From Litchfieldia sinesaloumensis (GTDB lineage Bacteria > Bacillota > Bacilli > Bacillales > Bacillaceae_L): a stretch of DNA of 64,000 nucleotides. How positions within the stretch are numbered: position 1 is the first letter of the stretch; each line of letters begins with the position of its first letter. The notes beneath the pieces are model-generated. The model did no database searches and was not told the origin of the DNA. It was given only the letters and a program-made list of their open reading frames with translations. The translations under genes were made by a program, and so were the position numbers. The stretch lies in the NCBI RefSeq assembly GCF_900156865.1, contig NZ_LT732529.1, forward strand, positions 504,928-568,927. Direction: 5' to 3'. Of this stretch, positions 55,729-63,721 are shown one piece after another.

Positions 55729-55790
55729 TTTTTTACACTTATAGATAACTCTAAATGTAATCACACTAGGATGACTTTTGTTTTGTTATA

Positions 55791-55904
55791 TTATTTATTT
55801 GAGAAAAGGTCTTTAAAGGCTTGCGTAATTTCAATGCCTTGGAAGATAAATAGACTAGTCACCGTTAGAGAGCATAATCCAATCATAATAAATCTAAACC
55901 ACAT
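55791..55904 (-). CDS. 37-residue single-helix membrane peptide
   Basis: A short frame on the - strand: ATG at 55904, TAA at 55791-55793. The peptide has one membrane segment (FRFIMIGLCSLTVTSLFIF) and a short polar tail. AAGGAGGG ends 7 nt before the ATG, a near-perfect ribosome binding site, which is the main support. It is too short for usual gene calling. It begins 31 nt after the stop of the next gene upstream (55935-56258), so the two may form a small operon. Function unknown. Confidence 0.55.
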   Translation of the reverse strand: MWFRFIMIGLCSLTVTSLFIFQGIEITQAFKDLFSNK

Positions 55905-55934
55905 AATTTTTCCCTCCTTGATTTTTAAAGTGAT

Positions 55935-56258
55935 CTAAAAACAAGGAGCTTCTACCACATAATTTGATTGGTAGAAAACGGGTGTTATCCATAGGGGGGT
56001 TATGGAGGTTTGGTTCAATTCAATGTTTTTAAAAAACACTCGAAGGACGATAAAAACCGCAGTGATTGAAAAAAGAACCCAAGAAATCTTTGGTTTATCA
56101 TCATCATTAGAAGAAAGATTGTCGTAAGAAAGACCTTTTATTATTACTGTGTTTTCTTGAATGTCCGCTGATTTAAACGCTTGGGAATGTGCGATTGTAG
56201 CTGAAAAAGACATGATCGCAACAAACATAATGATGGTAAGAACCAATTGTTTCTTCAT
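55935..56258 (-). CDS. Small exported or membrane protein of unknown function
   Basis: A 107-residue protein. A signal peptide covers residues 1-27 (LVLTIIMFVAIMSFSATIAHSQA). A polar region of about 30 residues with DDDK follows. A second hydrophobic segment (ISWVLFSITAVFIVLRVFF) and a short C-terminal tail ending in Cys-Phe complete it. The family is not recognised. The ATG at 56258 follows GGGAGATGG; an ATG at 56267 overlaps that site. Confidence 0.6.
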   Translation of the reverse strand: MKKQLVLTIIMFVAIMSFSATIAHSQAFKSADIQENTVIIKGLSYDNLSSNDDDKPKISWVLFSITAVFIVLRVFFKNIELNQTSITPLWITPVFYQSNYVVEAPCF

Positions 56259-56405
56259 TATTACCATCTCCCTATTGTTAATGTTATTATCTTACACCCG
56301 TTGAAATGAAAAATCTATAAAAAAATTTTTACAAAGAATGAAGAATCTTTATAGTAAATTGAAAAATCTAGTAACTATGTTAACCTAAAATAGGGGTGAG
56401 GATAA

Positions 56406-56609
56406 ATGAGTAAAAGAAGAAAATTAAATCTATACACCGCAGTGATTGTGAGTTTACTTATCGTCAGTATGGGGGTTGTTAGAATTATAGATATGAGAGA
56501 AAACCATACACTAAATCTGGACATCGCAGAAGCATGTATGGATGAGGGTGGTACGGTTGTTAGTGTACAAGACCATATCTTTAGTCTATCAGAGGTAAGT
56601 TGCGAGTAA
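56406..56609 (+). CDS. Small membrane-anchored protein of unknown function
   Basis: A 67-residue protein: basic start (MSKRRKLNLY), one membrane helix (TAVIVSLLIVSMGVVRII) and a polar tail with two cysteines (EACMDEG and the penultimate residue), which could form a disulfide outside the cell. AGGGGTGAGG precedes the ATG. It is divergent from the small exported protein at 55935-56258. No family recognised. Confidence 0.6.
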   Translation: MSKRRKLNLYTAVIVSLLIVSMGVVRIIDMRENHTLNLDIAEACMDEGGTVVSVQDHIFSLSEVSCE

Positions 56610-56652
56610 AATATTTCAGTACGGGTTGATTTTTATATAGGAGTTGGTTGAG

Positions 56653-57798
56653 ATGCGCATTGAGAGAATTACAGAAGACCGATTTTCAGATTCACTTCAT
56701 TTATCAGAGTATGCTTTCCAGTATAAAGTACCAAAAGAAGAGCGAAAAGAAGTCTTTAAAAAGGTAAGTAAACACCAAATTTATGGAATCTATGAAGATG
56801 ACATATTAGCTGCTAAGCTTCATCTGATTCCGCTGACTACCTACCTTGGTGAACAAATGTTTAAAATGGGCGGGATTGCCGGTGTTGCCACATATCCGGA
56901 ATACCGGAGAAGAGGCTATGTAAATGAACTGCTGACCTATACACTTGAAACCATGAAGGCACAGGGATTTACCGTGTCAATGCTTCATCCATTTGATGTT
57001 TCTTTTTACCGGAAGTATGGGTGGGAGTTATTTAGCAATCGCTTAAAGACGGTACTGCAGCAGGCTGATTTAGTAATGCTCGAACCTACAAACGGGACCG
57101 TGAAGCGTTATGATTCTGAAACGATAAACGTTGAAAAACTCAATCAGATTTATGCAAGATATGCTTCACAATTTTCAGGATTGCTAGTTCGTGAGGCTGA
57201 TTGGTGGAATGGTGTGCTTGATGATCTTCGTATTGCCGTTTATTATGATGTGGAGCAAAATCCTACGGGGTATATCCTTTATGAAACGAAGGATAATAAA
57301 ATGAAAGTTGAGGAGTTTGTCCCGGTAAATTTTGAGGCACGTCGAGGGTTATGGAACTTTATTTGTCAACATGACTCAATGATTTCCGAGCTTGAAATGA
57401 TTACATATGAAAAAGAACCGTTATTTTTTGCGTTAAAAAAACAAAAAACGGTTAAACGCGAGGTTCATCCGTATTTTATGGCCCGAATTGTAGATGTTGA
57501 GTCTTTTTTAACAGAATTTACATTCGCGGGAAATGAAACGGTAAAACTACAAATTACAGACCCATATGCAACATGGAATGAAAATACCTATCTCGTAAAA
57601 AATGGCACAGTTAATGTCACTGATGATCACGAAGGGGCACTACAGCTTTCTATTAATGCAATATCAACGGCACTCTTTGGTCACCAGCGTCCAACAGAAT
57701 TATTTGAAGCAGGAATGATAACCGGGGATAAAAATCAAGTAGATGCCTTTGAAAGAATAATCCCTAATCGTCCTGCGTATATGTATGATTTCTTTTAA
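56653..57798 (+). CDS. Eis-like GNAT N-acetyltransferase
   Basis: A 381-residue protein with the three-part Eis architecture: an N-terminal GNAT domain with the acetyl-CoA loop VATYPEYRRRGYVNELL (near residue 80), a second GNAT-like half, and a C-terminal SCP2-like domain (GTVNVTDDHEGALQLSINAIS). The conserved FYRKYGWELF is present. Eis proteins acetylate amines, including aminoglycosides in mycobacteria; the role in Bacillus is unknown. The ATG at 56653 follows TAGGAG. The next gene begins 25 nt after its stop. Confidence 0.88.
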   Translation: MRIERITEDRFSDSLHLSEYAFQYKVPKEERKEVFKKVSKHQIYGIYEDDILAAKLHLIPLTTYLGEQMFKMGGIAGVATYPEYRRRGYVNELLTYTLETMKAQGFTVSMLHPFDVSFYRKYGWELFSNRLKTVLQQADLVMLEPTNGTVKRYDSETINVEKLNQIYARYASQFSGLLVREADWWNGVLDDLRIAVYYDVEQNPTGYILYETKDNKMKVEEFVPVNFEARRGLWNFICQHDSMISELEMITYEKEPLFFALKKQKTVKREVHPYFMARIVDVESFLTEFTFAGNETVKLQITDPYATWNENTYLVKNGTVNVTDDHEGALQLSINAISTALFGHQRPTELFEAGMITGDKNQVDAFERIIPNRPAYMYDFF

Positions 57799-57823
57799 GG
57801 AGTAGCTTTAAGGAGGAACACGT

Positions 57824-58567
57824 GTGGCAATCGTAGCTTCTTCAATGTTCGATACGTATAAGAGTAAAATTCTATCCTTACCAATGGATTATACAGAAAC
57901 AGACCTCAAAAGTGAGACCTTTCTATTAGATAAGGATGAAAACAAGCATCTTGAAATCTATTATGCGCCTTTTGAATATGTGAATGAAGCTGCAAAGGTG
58001 ATGATTGTAGGAATTACACCGGGCCTCCATCAAATGAAGAGGTCCTACTCGACGATACTCGATCCGACCTATCAAGGCCTATCAGACGAAGACCTACTTC
58101 ATCAGGTAAAGAAAAACTCTAGCTTTGAAGGGCCGATGAGAAAGTATCTTATTCAAATGCTAGATAAATTGGGTTTACACTCCTATTTAGACATTGCATC
58201 AACTAGTGAGTTGTTTTCGACTTCGTCTCATCTTGTTCAAACTGCATCGGTGATTCGGTATCCTGTTTTTTATAAGGGAAAAAACTATAGTGGTTCAACA
58301 CCGAAGATGTTAAAAACAGAAGTGTTAAAAAAACATATTATGGAAAGTTTTACAAAGGAAATCGAGAGTATGCAAGAACCGCTAATCATCCCTTTAGGAG
58401 TAAATGTAACCGCTGTGTTCGAAAACCTTGTTGAAAAAGGATATGTAGCGCCTACTGCCATTCTTTACGGATTTCCGCATACTTCAGGTGGAAACGGCCA
58501 CCGTCATCGCCAATTCGCAGAAAACCAGGAACAAATGAAGAAAAAACTGGCGAGTTATTTTGGATAA
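57824..58567 (+). CDS. Uracil-DNA glycosylase superfamily-like protein, uncharacterised
   Basis: A 247-residue soluble protein. Two segments recall the UDG fold: motif-A-like MIVGITPGLHQM near residue 66, with Thr where UDGs carry the water-activating Asp/Asn, and motif-B-like YGFPHTSGGNGHRHRQF near 217. Between them lie IIPLGVNVTAVFE and a long helical insert. The assignment is by motif reading only; the substrate and even DNA glycosylase activity are uncertain. The start is GTG at 57824 behind AAGGAGG. Probably co-transcribed with the Eis-like gene. Confidence 0.6.
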   Translation: MAIVASSMFDTYKSKILSLPMDYTETDLKSETFLLDKDENKHLEIYYAPFEYVNEAAKVMIVGITPGLHQMKRSYSTILDPTYQGLSDEDLLHQVKKNSSFEGPMRKYLIQMLDKLGLHSYLDIASTSELFSTSSHLVQTASVIRYPVFYKGKNYSGSTPKMLKTEVLKKHIMESFTKEIESMQEPLIIPLGVNVTAVFENLVEKGYVAPTAILYGFPHTSGGNGHRHRQFAENQEQMKKKLASYFG

Positions 58568-58603
58568 AAAAACTGCACTCCAAGTCGGGTGCAGTTTTTC
58601 TTG
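58566..58603. terminator. Terminator between the UDG-like gene and the MDR gene
   Basis: AAAAACTGCAC pairs with GTGCAGTTTTT around TCCAAGTCGG. It lies between converging genes. Confidence 0.85.
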
Positions 58604-59599
58604 TTAGTCTTCAATTTTAATTGCAATTTTTCCAAACTGTTCTGCTTCATCAATACGTTGCATTGCTTCCGCTGTTTCCGAAAGAGGAAATACTTTATCA
58701 ATTACAGGTTTGATTTGATGTTCACTTACAAATTGAAGCATTTCATTAAATTCTTCTGTACTAGCCATGGTTGAGCCAAGTAAGGTATATTGACCATAGA
58801 AAAATTCTCGAAGATTAAAATCTACGCTATCACCTGCAGATGCCCCAAATGTGACCATCTTTCCACCTTTTCGAAGCTGCCCAAGAGATTTGTGGAAAGT
58901 TGCAGCTCCAACTGTCTCAACCACGATATCAGCTTTTTCTCCGTTCAACGCTTCATTCCAGTCACCGTTACTGTTAATCGCAACATCAGCACCAAGTTCG
59001 AGCGCGCGTTTTAACTTAGCTTCGGAGCGGGAAGTCACAATCACACGTGCTCCAATTGCTTTTGCAAAGAGTAATAGGAAGGTTACCGCACCACTTCCGA
59101 TACCAGGCAAAAGTACAGTATCACTCGGTTTAACATCTGCACGAGTAAATAATGCACGATATGCAGTCATCGCAGCAAGTGCCAATACGCCAGCCTCATC
59201 CCATGATAAATGTGCTGGTTTTGGTGCGATATTATCTGCAGATATTGTAATTTTTTCAGCAAAGGTCCCGTGGTCAGGTAAACCAAGAATCTGATGACCC
59301 TCAGGTGGCGCATCGCTTTTTTCCTTCCAGCCTAAAGAAGGATTAAGGATCACCTCATCGCCAATCTGAACACCTTCAACACCAGGGCCTACTGCTTCGA
59401 CAATTCCGGCGCCATCTGAACCAATAACGAGTGGTGGATCTGTTTCTTTATGTCTATGTAAAATAAATAAATCACGGTGATTGAGGCCAGAACTTTTTAA
59501 CTTAACCTTCACTTCACCTTGTTTTGGTTCAATCTCATCAATATCTGAATAGGATGTTCCGTCTAAACCCGGAACTTTATAATGTAAAAACGCTTTCAT
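58604..59599 (-). CDS. Zinc-independent MDR oxidoreductase (quinone-oxidoreductase-like, YogA type)
   Basis: A 331-residue medium-chain dehydrogenase. GroES-like part: GLNHRDLFILHRH and LVIGSDGAGIVEAVG. Rossmann part: VLLPGIGSGAVTFLLLFAKA and ADIVVETVGAATF. The catalytic zinc ligands of true alcohol dehydrogenases (GxCHxD, GHE) are replaced by GLNHRD and GSD, and there is no structural four-Cys lobe, so it should act without zinc on enones or quinones using NADPH. The ATG at 59599 follows GGGAGGGG. Array 3 lies 180 nt upstream. Confidence 0.88.
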   Translation of the reverse strand: MKAFLHYKVPGLDGTSYSDIDEIEPKQGEVKVKLKSSGLNHRDLFILHRHKETDPPLVIGSDGAGIVEAVGPGVEGVQIGDEVILNPSLGWKEKSDAPPEGHQILGLPDHGTFAEKITISADNIAPKPAHLSWDEAGVLALAAMTAYRALFTRADVKPSDTVLLPGIGSGAVTFLLLFAKAIGARVIVTSRSEAKLKRALELGADVAINSNGDWNEALNGEKADIVVETVGAATFHKSLGQLRKGGKMVTFGASAGDSVDFNLREFFYGQYTLLGSTMASTEEFNEMLQFVSEHQIKPVIDKVFPLSETAEAMQRIDEAEQFGKIAIKIED

Positions 59600-59777
59600 G
59601 TTTTCCCCTCCCAATTTGTCAGCACGATAGTTTTATTTTAATTGAATTCTGCAGAAGATTTCAACTAATTGGATTTGTGGTGGATGTGAGGGGCACAGTT
59701 GTACCCCTTGGAAGAAGCGAGAGTTGAGTGGAGGCGTGCAAGGATTTGGTTAGCGCCTATATAAAAATAGGAGAAGG

Positions 59778-60180
59778 TAAACCCGCAAACGAGAGATACA
59801 GGTTCGCACATGGATAAAATTAGGAAACGGTAAACCCGCAAACGAGAGATACAGGTTCGCACATGGATAAAATTAGGAAACGGTAAACCCGTAAACGAGA
59901 GATACAGGTTCGCATTTGGATAAAATTAGGAAACGGCAAACCCGCAAACGAGAGATACAGGTTCGCACATGGATAAAATTAGGAAACGGCAAACCCGCAA
60001 ACGAGAGATACAGGTTCGTATTTGGATAAAATTAGGAAACGGTAAACCCGCAAACGAGAGATACAGGTTCGCATTTGGATAAAATTAGGAAACGTCGCAC
60101 CCACAAAGTGTAAATAGATGCTCTCATTAGGATAAAATTAGGAAAAGCCGAACCTGACAATGAGAAGAAAGAGATGCAAG
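59778..60180. repeat. 53-bp tandem array 2 (six regular plus two decayed units)
   Basis: Units begin (T/C)AAACCCG at 59778, 59831, 59884, 59937, 59990 and 60043, each exactly 53 bp and almost identical. Decayed units follow at 60096 and 60149. Each carries AAACCCGCAAACGAGAGATA then CAGGTTCGCA and AAAATTAGGAAACG. This is the type-B unit of the array at 30422-30941, so the two loci share a repeat family. It sits between two divergent genes, upstream of both. The 178 nt between the MDR gene start and the array hold nothing else recognisable. Confidence 0.92.
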
Positions 60181-60225
60181 TAGTCTATACTATAAACAAA
60201 CATATGTATGAAAGGGATATCAATT

Positions 60226-61278
60226 ATGAAAAAGAGACTACGTGATTACGGAATTGTAATCGGCAGCTTACAACCAGGTCCATTAAATATAATAACAGAT
60301 GTAAAGGGAGTCAAAGTAGGGCACTCCACGCTTTCAAACGGTGACATTCAAACCGGGGTAACGGCAATCATCCCCCATGAGAATAATATTTTTAACAATA
60401 AAGTCGTGGCTGCATCATATGCTATGAATGGGTTTGGAAAGACGATTGGTACATTGCAAATCGATGAGCTTGGTACAATTGAAACCCCGATTTTGCTCAC
60501 GAACACACTAAGTGTAGGCGTAGCTGCACATCAGCTGATCAACTATATGCTTGAGCAAAATGAGGAAATTGGCAATACAACGGGTACCGTAAATCCTGTT
60601 GTTGGTGAGTGCAATGATATGTTCCTAAATAATATTCGGGAGCAGGTAATCACGGAGGAACACGTTAAAGAAGCATTAGAATCAGTGGATACTCAGTTTG
60701 AAGAAGGCAGTATTGGTGCTGGCAGGGGGATGAAATGCTTTGGATTAAAAGGAGGAGTTGGCTCATCGTCCAGAATCCTTACATATCCACATGGCACCTA
60801 TACTATCGGGGTTTTAGTGGTATCAAATTTTGGGAAAATTGAGCAACTTAGGCTAAACGGAATGGATGTGGGTACCAAGATAAAAGCAAAACTTCCTGCA
60901 CGAGAAGAGGAAGGTGACAAGGGTTCAATTATGATTATCATCGCAACCGATTTGCCAGTTACATCACGTCAAGTAAGACGAATCATTAAGCGGGCTTCAG
61001 TCGGGCTAAGTCGAACAGGTTCAATCATGGGAACTGGAAGTGGAGACATTTTTATTGGTTTTTCAACAGCAAACAAAATGAGTCACGAAAACAAAGAGAA
61101 ATTGCTTATGATTCAAGCAATTCATGAAGAGGATATCGACCTGGCTTTTCAAGGAGTTGCCGAGGCAACAGAGGAAGCTATCTTAAACTCAATGCTAACG
61201 TCAACAACAACAGTTGGACGTAATGGAAACGTCCTTTATTCATTAGCTGAATTTATGGATGAAATTATTCCGAAATGA
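60226..61278 (+). CDS. P1 family peptidase (DmpA/BapA-type aminopeptidase-esterase)
   Basis: A 350-residue N-terminal-nucleophile hydrolase that cuts itself into two chains. Motifs are LNIITDVKGVKVGHST, TGVTAIIPH, NTLSVGVAAHQLI and the processing site GAGRGMKCFGLKGGVGSSSR (expected cleavage before the Ser in GSSS). The late blocks SVGLSRTGSIMGTGSGDIF and NSMLTSTTTVGRNGN are present. The family removes D-amino acids or beta-amino acids from peptides. The ATG at 60226 follows AAAGGG; the ATG at 60208 overlaps that site. The next gene starts 12 nt after its stop. Confidence 0.9.
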   Translation: MKKRLRDYGIVIGSLQPGPLNIITDVKGVKVGHSTLSNGDIQTGVTAIIPHENNIFNNKVVAASYAMNGFGKTIGTLQIDELGTIETPILLTNTLSVGVAAHQLINYMLEQNEEIGNTTGTVNPVVGECNDMFLNNIREQVITEEHVKEALESVDTQFEEGSIGAGRGMKCFGLKGGVGSSSRILTYPHGTYTIGVLVVSNFGKIEQLRLNGMDVGTKIKAKLPAREEEGDKGSIMIIIATDLPVTSRQVRRIIKRASVGLSRTGSIMGTGSGDIFIGFSTANKMSHENKEKLLMIQAIHEEDIDLAFQGVAEATEEAILNSMLTSTTTVGRNGNVLYSLAEFMDEIIPK

Positions 61279-61290
61279 GGGGGAATCCAC

Positions 61291-61992
61291 ATGAATAAAC
61301 CGATTATTGGTGTTACCTCACATGTTGAATTGGATTCTAAACATACGCTGTCGAATGATTATATTCAAGCAGTCATTGAAGCAAGAGGAATTCCTATTAT
61401 TTTACCAATTGGGGTTAATGAAGATGTTTCACAGATTGCGACTAAGATAGACGGACTACTTTTAACAGGGGGTGGGGATATTGACCCAACTTTATTTGGT
61501 GAAGAACCTCATCCAAACCTTGGTACGATTTCACCGGGAAGGGATAGTGTTGAACCTGCCTTGATTAGAGAAGTGCTTACTTCTAATAAGCCAATCCTTG
61601 CAATTTGTCGTGGAATTCAAATCTTAAACATCGCACTAGGCGGGGATATGTATCAAGATATTTATGATCAGCACGAGACCAAACTTCTGCAGCATTCTCA
61701 GAAGGCAACAAAGAGCCATCTTTCACATTTTGTGAAGGCGAAGGAAGGTAGTTTATTAGCATCTATTGCGGAAAACACCGAGTTTAAGGTGAATACGTAT
61801 CATCACCAATCAGTTCGCCATGTTCCATATCCACTTGAGGTTTCCGGGGTAGCCTCGGATGGCATTATCGAAGCCATTGAGAGTACAGGGCATCCCTTTG
61901 TATTAGGGGTTCAGTGGCACCCAGAATGTTTGGCGGTAAATGGTGACGAAGTTTCGAAACGGATTTTTACTAGGTTTGTAGAAAGTTGTTAA
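61291..61992 (+). CDS. Gamma-glutamyl-gamma-aminobutyrate hydrolase family (class I amidotransferase-like)
   Basis: A 233-residue PuuD-like hydrolase. The catalytic Cys is in PILAICRGIQILNIALGG (near residue 107) and the His-Glu pair in GVQWHPECL (near 210). GGGDIDPTLFGEEPHPNL and HHQSVRHVPY are typical. The family hydrolyses gamma-glutamyl amides. The 12-nt gap puts it in one operon with the P1 peptidase, suggesting shared peptide or gamma-glutamyl compound breakdown (inference). AGGGGG precedes the ATG. Confidence 0.9.
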   Translation: MNKPIIGVTSHVELDSKHTLSNDYIQAVIEARGIPIILPIGVNEDVSQIATKIDGLLLTGGGDIDPTLFGEEPHPNLGTISPGRDSVEPALIREVLTSNKPILAICRGIQILNIALGGDMYQDIYDQHETKLLQHSQKATKSHLSHFVKAKEGSLLASIAENTEFKVNTYHHQSVRHVPYPLEVSGVASDGIIEAIESTGHPFVLGVQWHPECLAVNGDEVSKRIFTRFVESC

Positions 61993-62014
61993 AGATAATA
62001 ATTTAAGGGTCGTA

Positions 62015-62051
62015 TTAAGCCTTACTTCAAAACAGGAAGTAAGGCTTTTAG
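62015..62051 (+). terminator. Terminator after the P1/PuuD operon
   Basis: AAGCCTTACTTC pairs perfectly with GAAGTAAGGCTT around AAAACAG, followed by TTAG; a short T-run. Confidence 0.75.
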
Positions 62052-62107
62052 CGTCGAATTATATAGTTTAGTATATTATGTAATTTATGTGGATGGGAGA
62101 GTTTATT

Positions 62108-62554
62108 ATGTCATATATGATGGTAAAGAAAGAATTTATGGTTATCGGTTTAAAAGGAAGTGGGGAGTTTGTTAACTTTGGAATTGACGTTCCCTTGCTT
62201 GCAAAGAAATTAATAAGTCGTTCTCATGAAATCCCTCATTCAACTGAGATAGAAATCGCATTATACGAGCCTAAAAAGGACTTGGAACACAAGATAGGTG
62301 ATTATTATGTGGGATTACTTGTAAGTGAAAAAATAAATGAAGTACCACAAGGACTGGAGTTAATTGAAATTAAAAAAAATTATATAACTACTAGAGGTAA
62401 CATAAACAATTTAGGTGAACTTCATTTGGATTTGTTAAATTGGGGAGAAGCGCAAGGATATCATAGAGACCTCGATTCTTTAATTGTCGAGACATATCAT
62501 CCCATTGTCGACGGAGGGGAAGAAGTACAAATTTATTTGCCTATTAAAGAGTAA
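62108..62554 (+). CDS. GyrI-like / AraC effector-binding domain protein
   Basis: A 148-residue stand-alone effector-binding domain of the GyrI-like (SOUL/AraC_E_bind) fold. It begins with VKKEFMVIGLKGSGEFVN, has YYVGLLVSEKINEVPQGLE in the middle, and ends with LIVETYHPIVDGGEEVQIYLPI. Such proteins bind small hydrophobic cations or inhibit gyrase; the ligand is unknown. No DNA-binding domain is attached. The ATG at 62108 follows GGGAGAG; a longer frame to 62087 contains that site. Confidence 0.8.
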   Translation: MSYMMVKKEFMVIGLKGSGEFVNFGIDVPLLAKKLISRSHEIPHSTEIEIALYEPKKDLEHKIGDYYVGLLVSEKINEVPQGLELIEIKKNYITTRGNINNLGELHLDLLNWGEAQGYHRDLDSLIVETYHPIVDGGEEVQIYLPIKE

Positions 62555-62687
62555 GCGACAGTTCAATCCTTAACCTATGTTTAAGGTAATAGGAAATGCC
62601 GGGTTAAGTATTATCCCTGACAGTTTAAGCAAAATATCATTAAGACAGAGCATCATTTGAAAAGTGGTGTTGTAAGGTGGTGAAGTT

Positions 62688-63506
62688 ATGAGTAATCGGT
62701 TAAAAAATGCTATATATGGATTGGCTGTTGCTGACGCTCTGGGAGTTCCTTACGAATTCAAGCAAAGAGGAACATTCAAATGTACGGATATGATTGGTTA
62801 CGGAACGTGGGACCAGCCAAAAGGAACATGGTCAGATGATACATCGATGACTTTGGCAACATGCAAAAGCATAAAGGACAAGCGGAAAATAGAAACAGAA
62901 GATATGATGAAGAATTTTAGATTGTGGTATAAAAAGGGAAATTTTACAGCACATAATGAAGTATTCGATATCGGGGGAACGACACAATATGCAATAACTA
63001 CTGGTCAAGGCGTAAACGACGTAAACGCTAATGGAAATGGGTCACTGATGAGAATCCTTCCACTAGCGTTTATAGATTGTACTGAGGAAGAAATAAGAAA
63101 GGTTTCAAATTTAACACATGCGCATGAGTGGTCAACAAAAGCCTGTATTATTTATGTGAAGATAGCAAAAGGACTGATTAATGGGGAGAACATAGGTATA
63201 ATGGTGAAAAGCAATAAAGAAGAGGAACCTTACCATAGGCTTTCCTATATTCATGAACTTCAAGAAACTGAAATTAAATCAAGCGGTTTTGTTGTGGATA
63301 CATTAGAGGCTGCACTTTGGTGCGTAGCAACAACGAATAGCTACTCTACCTGCGTATTAAAAGCTGTGAACCTTGGAAATGACACGGATACTGTTGCTGC
63401 AGTAGCAGGAGGTTTAGCTGGAATTATCTATGGTTATGAAAATATCCCAGAGAAATGGATTAACGAATTGGCAAATAAGGAACTAATAAATGAATGTTTA
63501 TTTTAA
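62688..63506 (+). CDS. ADP-ribosylglycohydrolase family protein (DraG/ARH-like)
   Basis: A 272-residue all-helical hydrolase that removes ADP-ribose from proteins or other ADP-ribosylated acceptors. Metal motifs are GTWSDDTSMTLA (near residue 45) and LGNDTDTVAAVAGGLAGI (near 230), giving the binuclear Mg site. NGNGSLMRILPLAF and VVDTLEAALWC are typical. No ADP-ribosyltransferase or macrodomain gene is adjacent. AAGGTGGTG precedes the ATG. The 133 nt upstream carry no recognisable site. Confidence 0.88.
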   Translation: MSNRLKNAIYGLAVADALGVPYEFKQRGTFKCTDMIGYGTWDQPKGTWSDDTSMTLATCKSIKDKRKIETEDMMKNFRLWYKKGNFTAHNEVFDIGGTTQYAITTGQGVNDVNANGNGSLMRILPLAFIDCTEEEIRKVSNLTHAHEWSTKACIIYVKIAKGLINGENIGIMVKSNKEEEPYHRLSYIHELQETEIKSSGFVVDTLEAALWCVATTNSYSTCVLKAVNLGNDTDTVAAVAGGLAGIIYGYENIPEKWINELANKELINECLF

Positions 63507-63540
63507 ACAAAAGGCACTCACTCGAGTGTTCTTTTTGCTT
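63505..63540 (+). terminator. Probable terminator after the ADP-ribosylglycohydrolase gene
   Basis: AAAGGCACTC pairs imperfectly with GAGTGTTCTTT around ACTC, followed by TTGCTTTT. Confidence 0.6.
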
Positions 63541-63617
63541 TTCCTAGGTTGGGCCAATTTAGATTGATTCTCTCCTTTTCTATCTCGTCACAATTCATTC
63601 ACAAATCATTGAACAAA

Positions 63618-63657
63618 TTGTGAAATACTTCACATTTATATTGTGAAATTGTTCACA
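63618..63657. promoter_or_regulatory. Two TTGTGAA-N4-TTCACA operators (Rex- or Fnr-type)
   Basis: TTGTGAAATACTTCACA (63618-63634) and TTGTGAAATTGTTCACA (63641-63657) are 23 bp apart centre to centre. Both fit the Rex pattern TTGTGAA-N4-TTCACAA except the last base, and both also fit the Fnr/CRP pattern TGTGA-N6-TCACA. The second overlaps the promoter -35. Confidence 0.75.
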
Positions 63658-63669
63658 TGGATTTATAGT
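63641..63669 (+). promoter_or_regulatory. Probable sigma-A promoter of the doxX gene
   Basis: -35 TTGTGA, 17-bp spacer, -10 TATAGT. The second palindrome covers the -35 and most of the spacer, which fits repression rather than activation. Confidence 0.6.
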
Positions 63670-63721
63670 ATAGACATAGAGATAAAACAAATAAAAAAGA
63701 GGATTAAGGAGAGGGTTCAAG

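Noticed and set aside
55702..55938. 78-residue + strand frame
   Set aside because: It begins inside a terminator stem and opposes the 37-residue frame on the - strand, which has a proper ribosome binding site.
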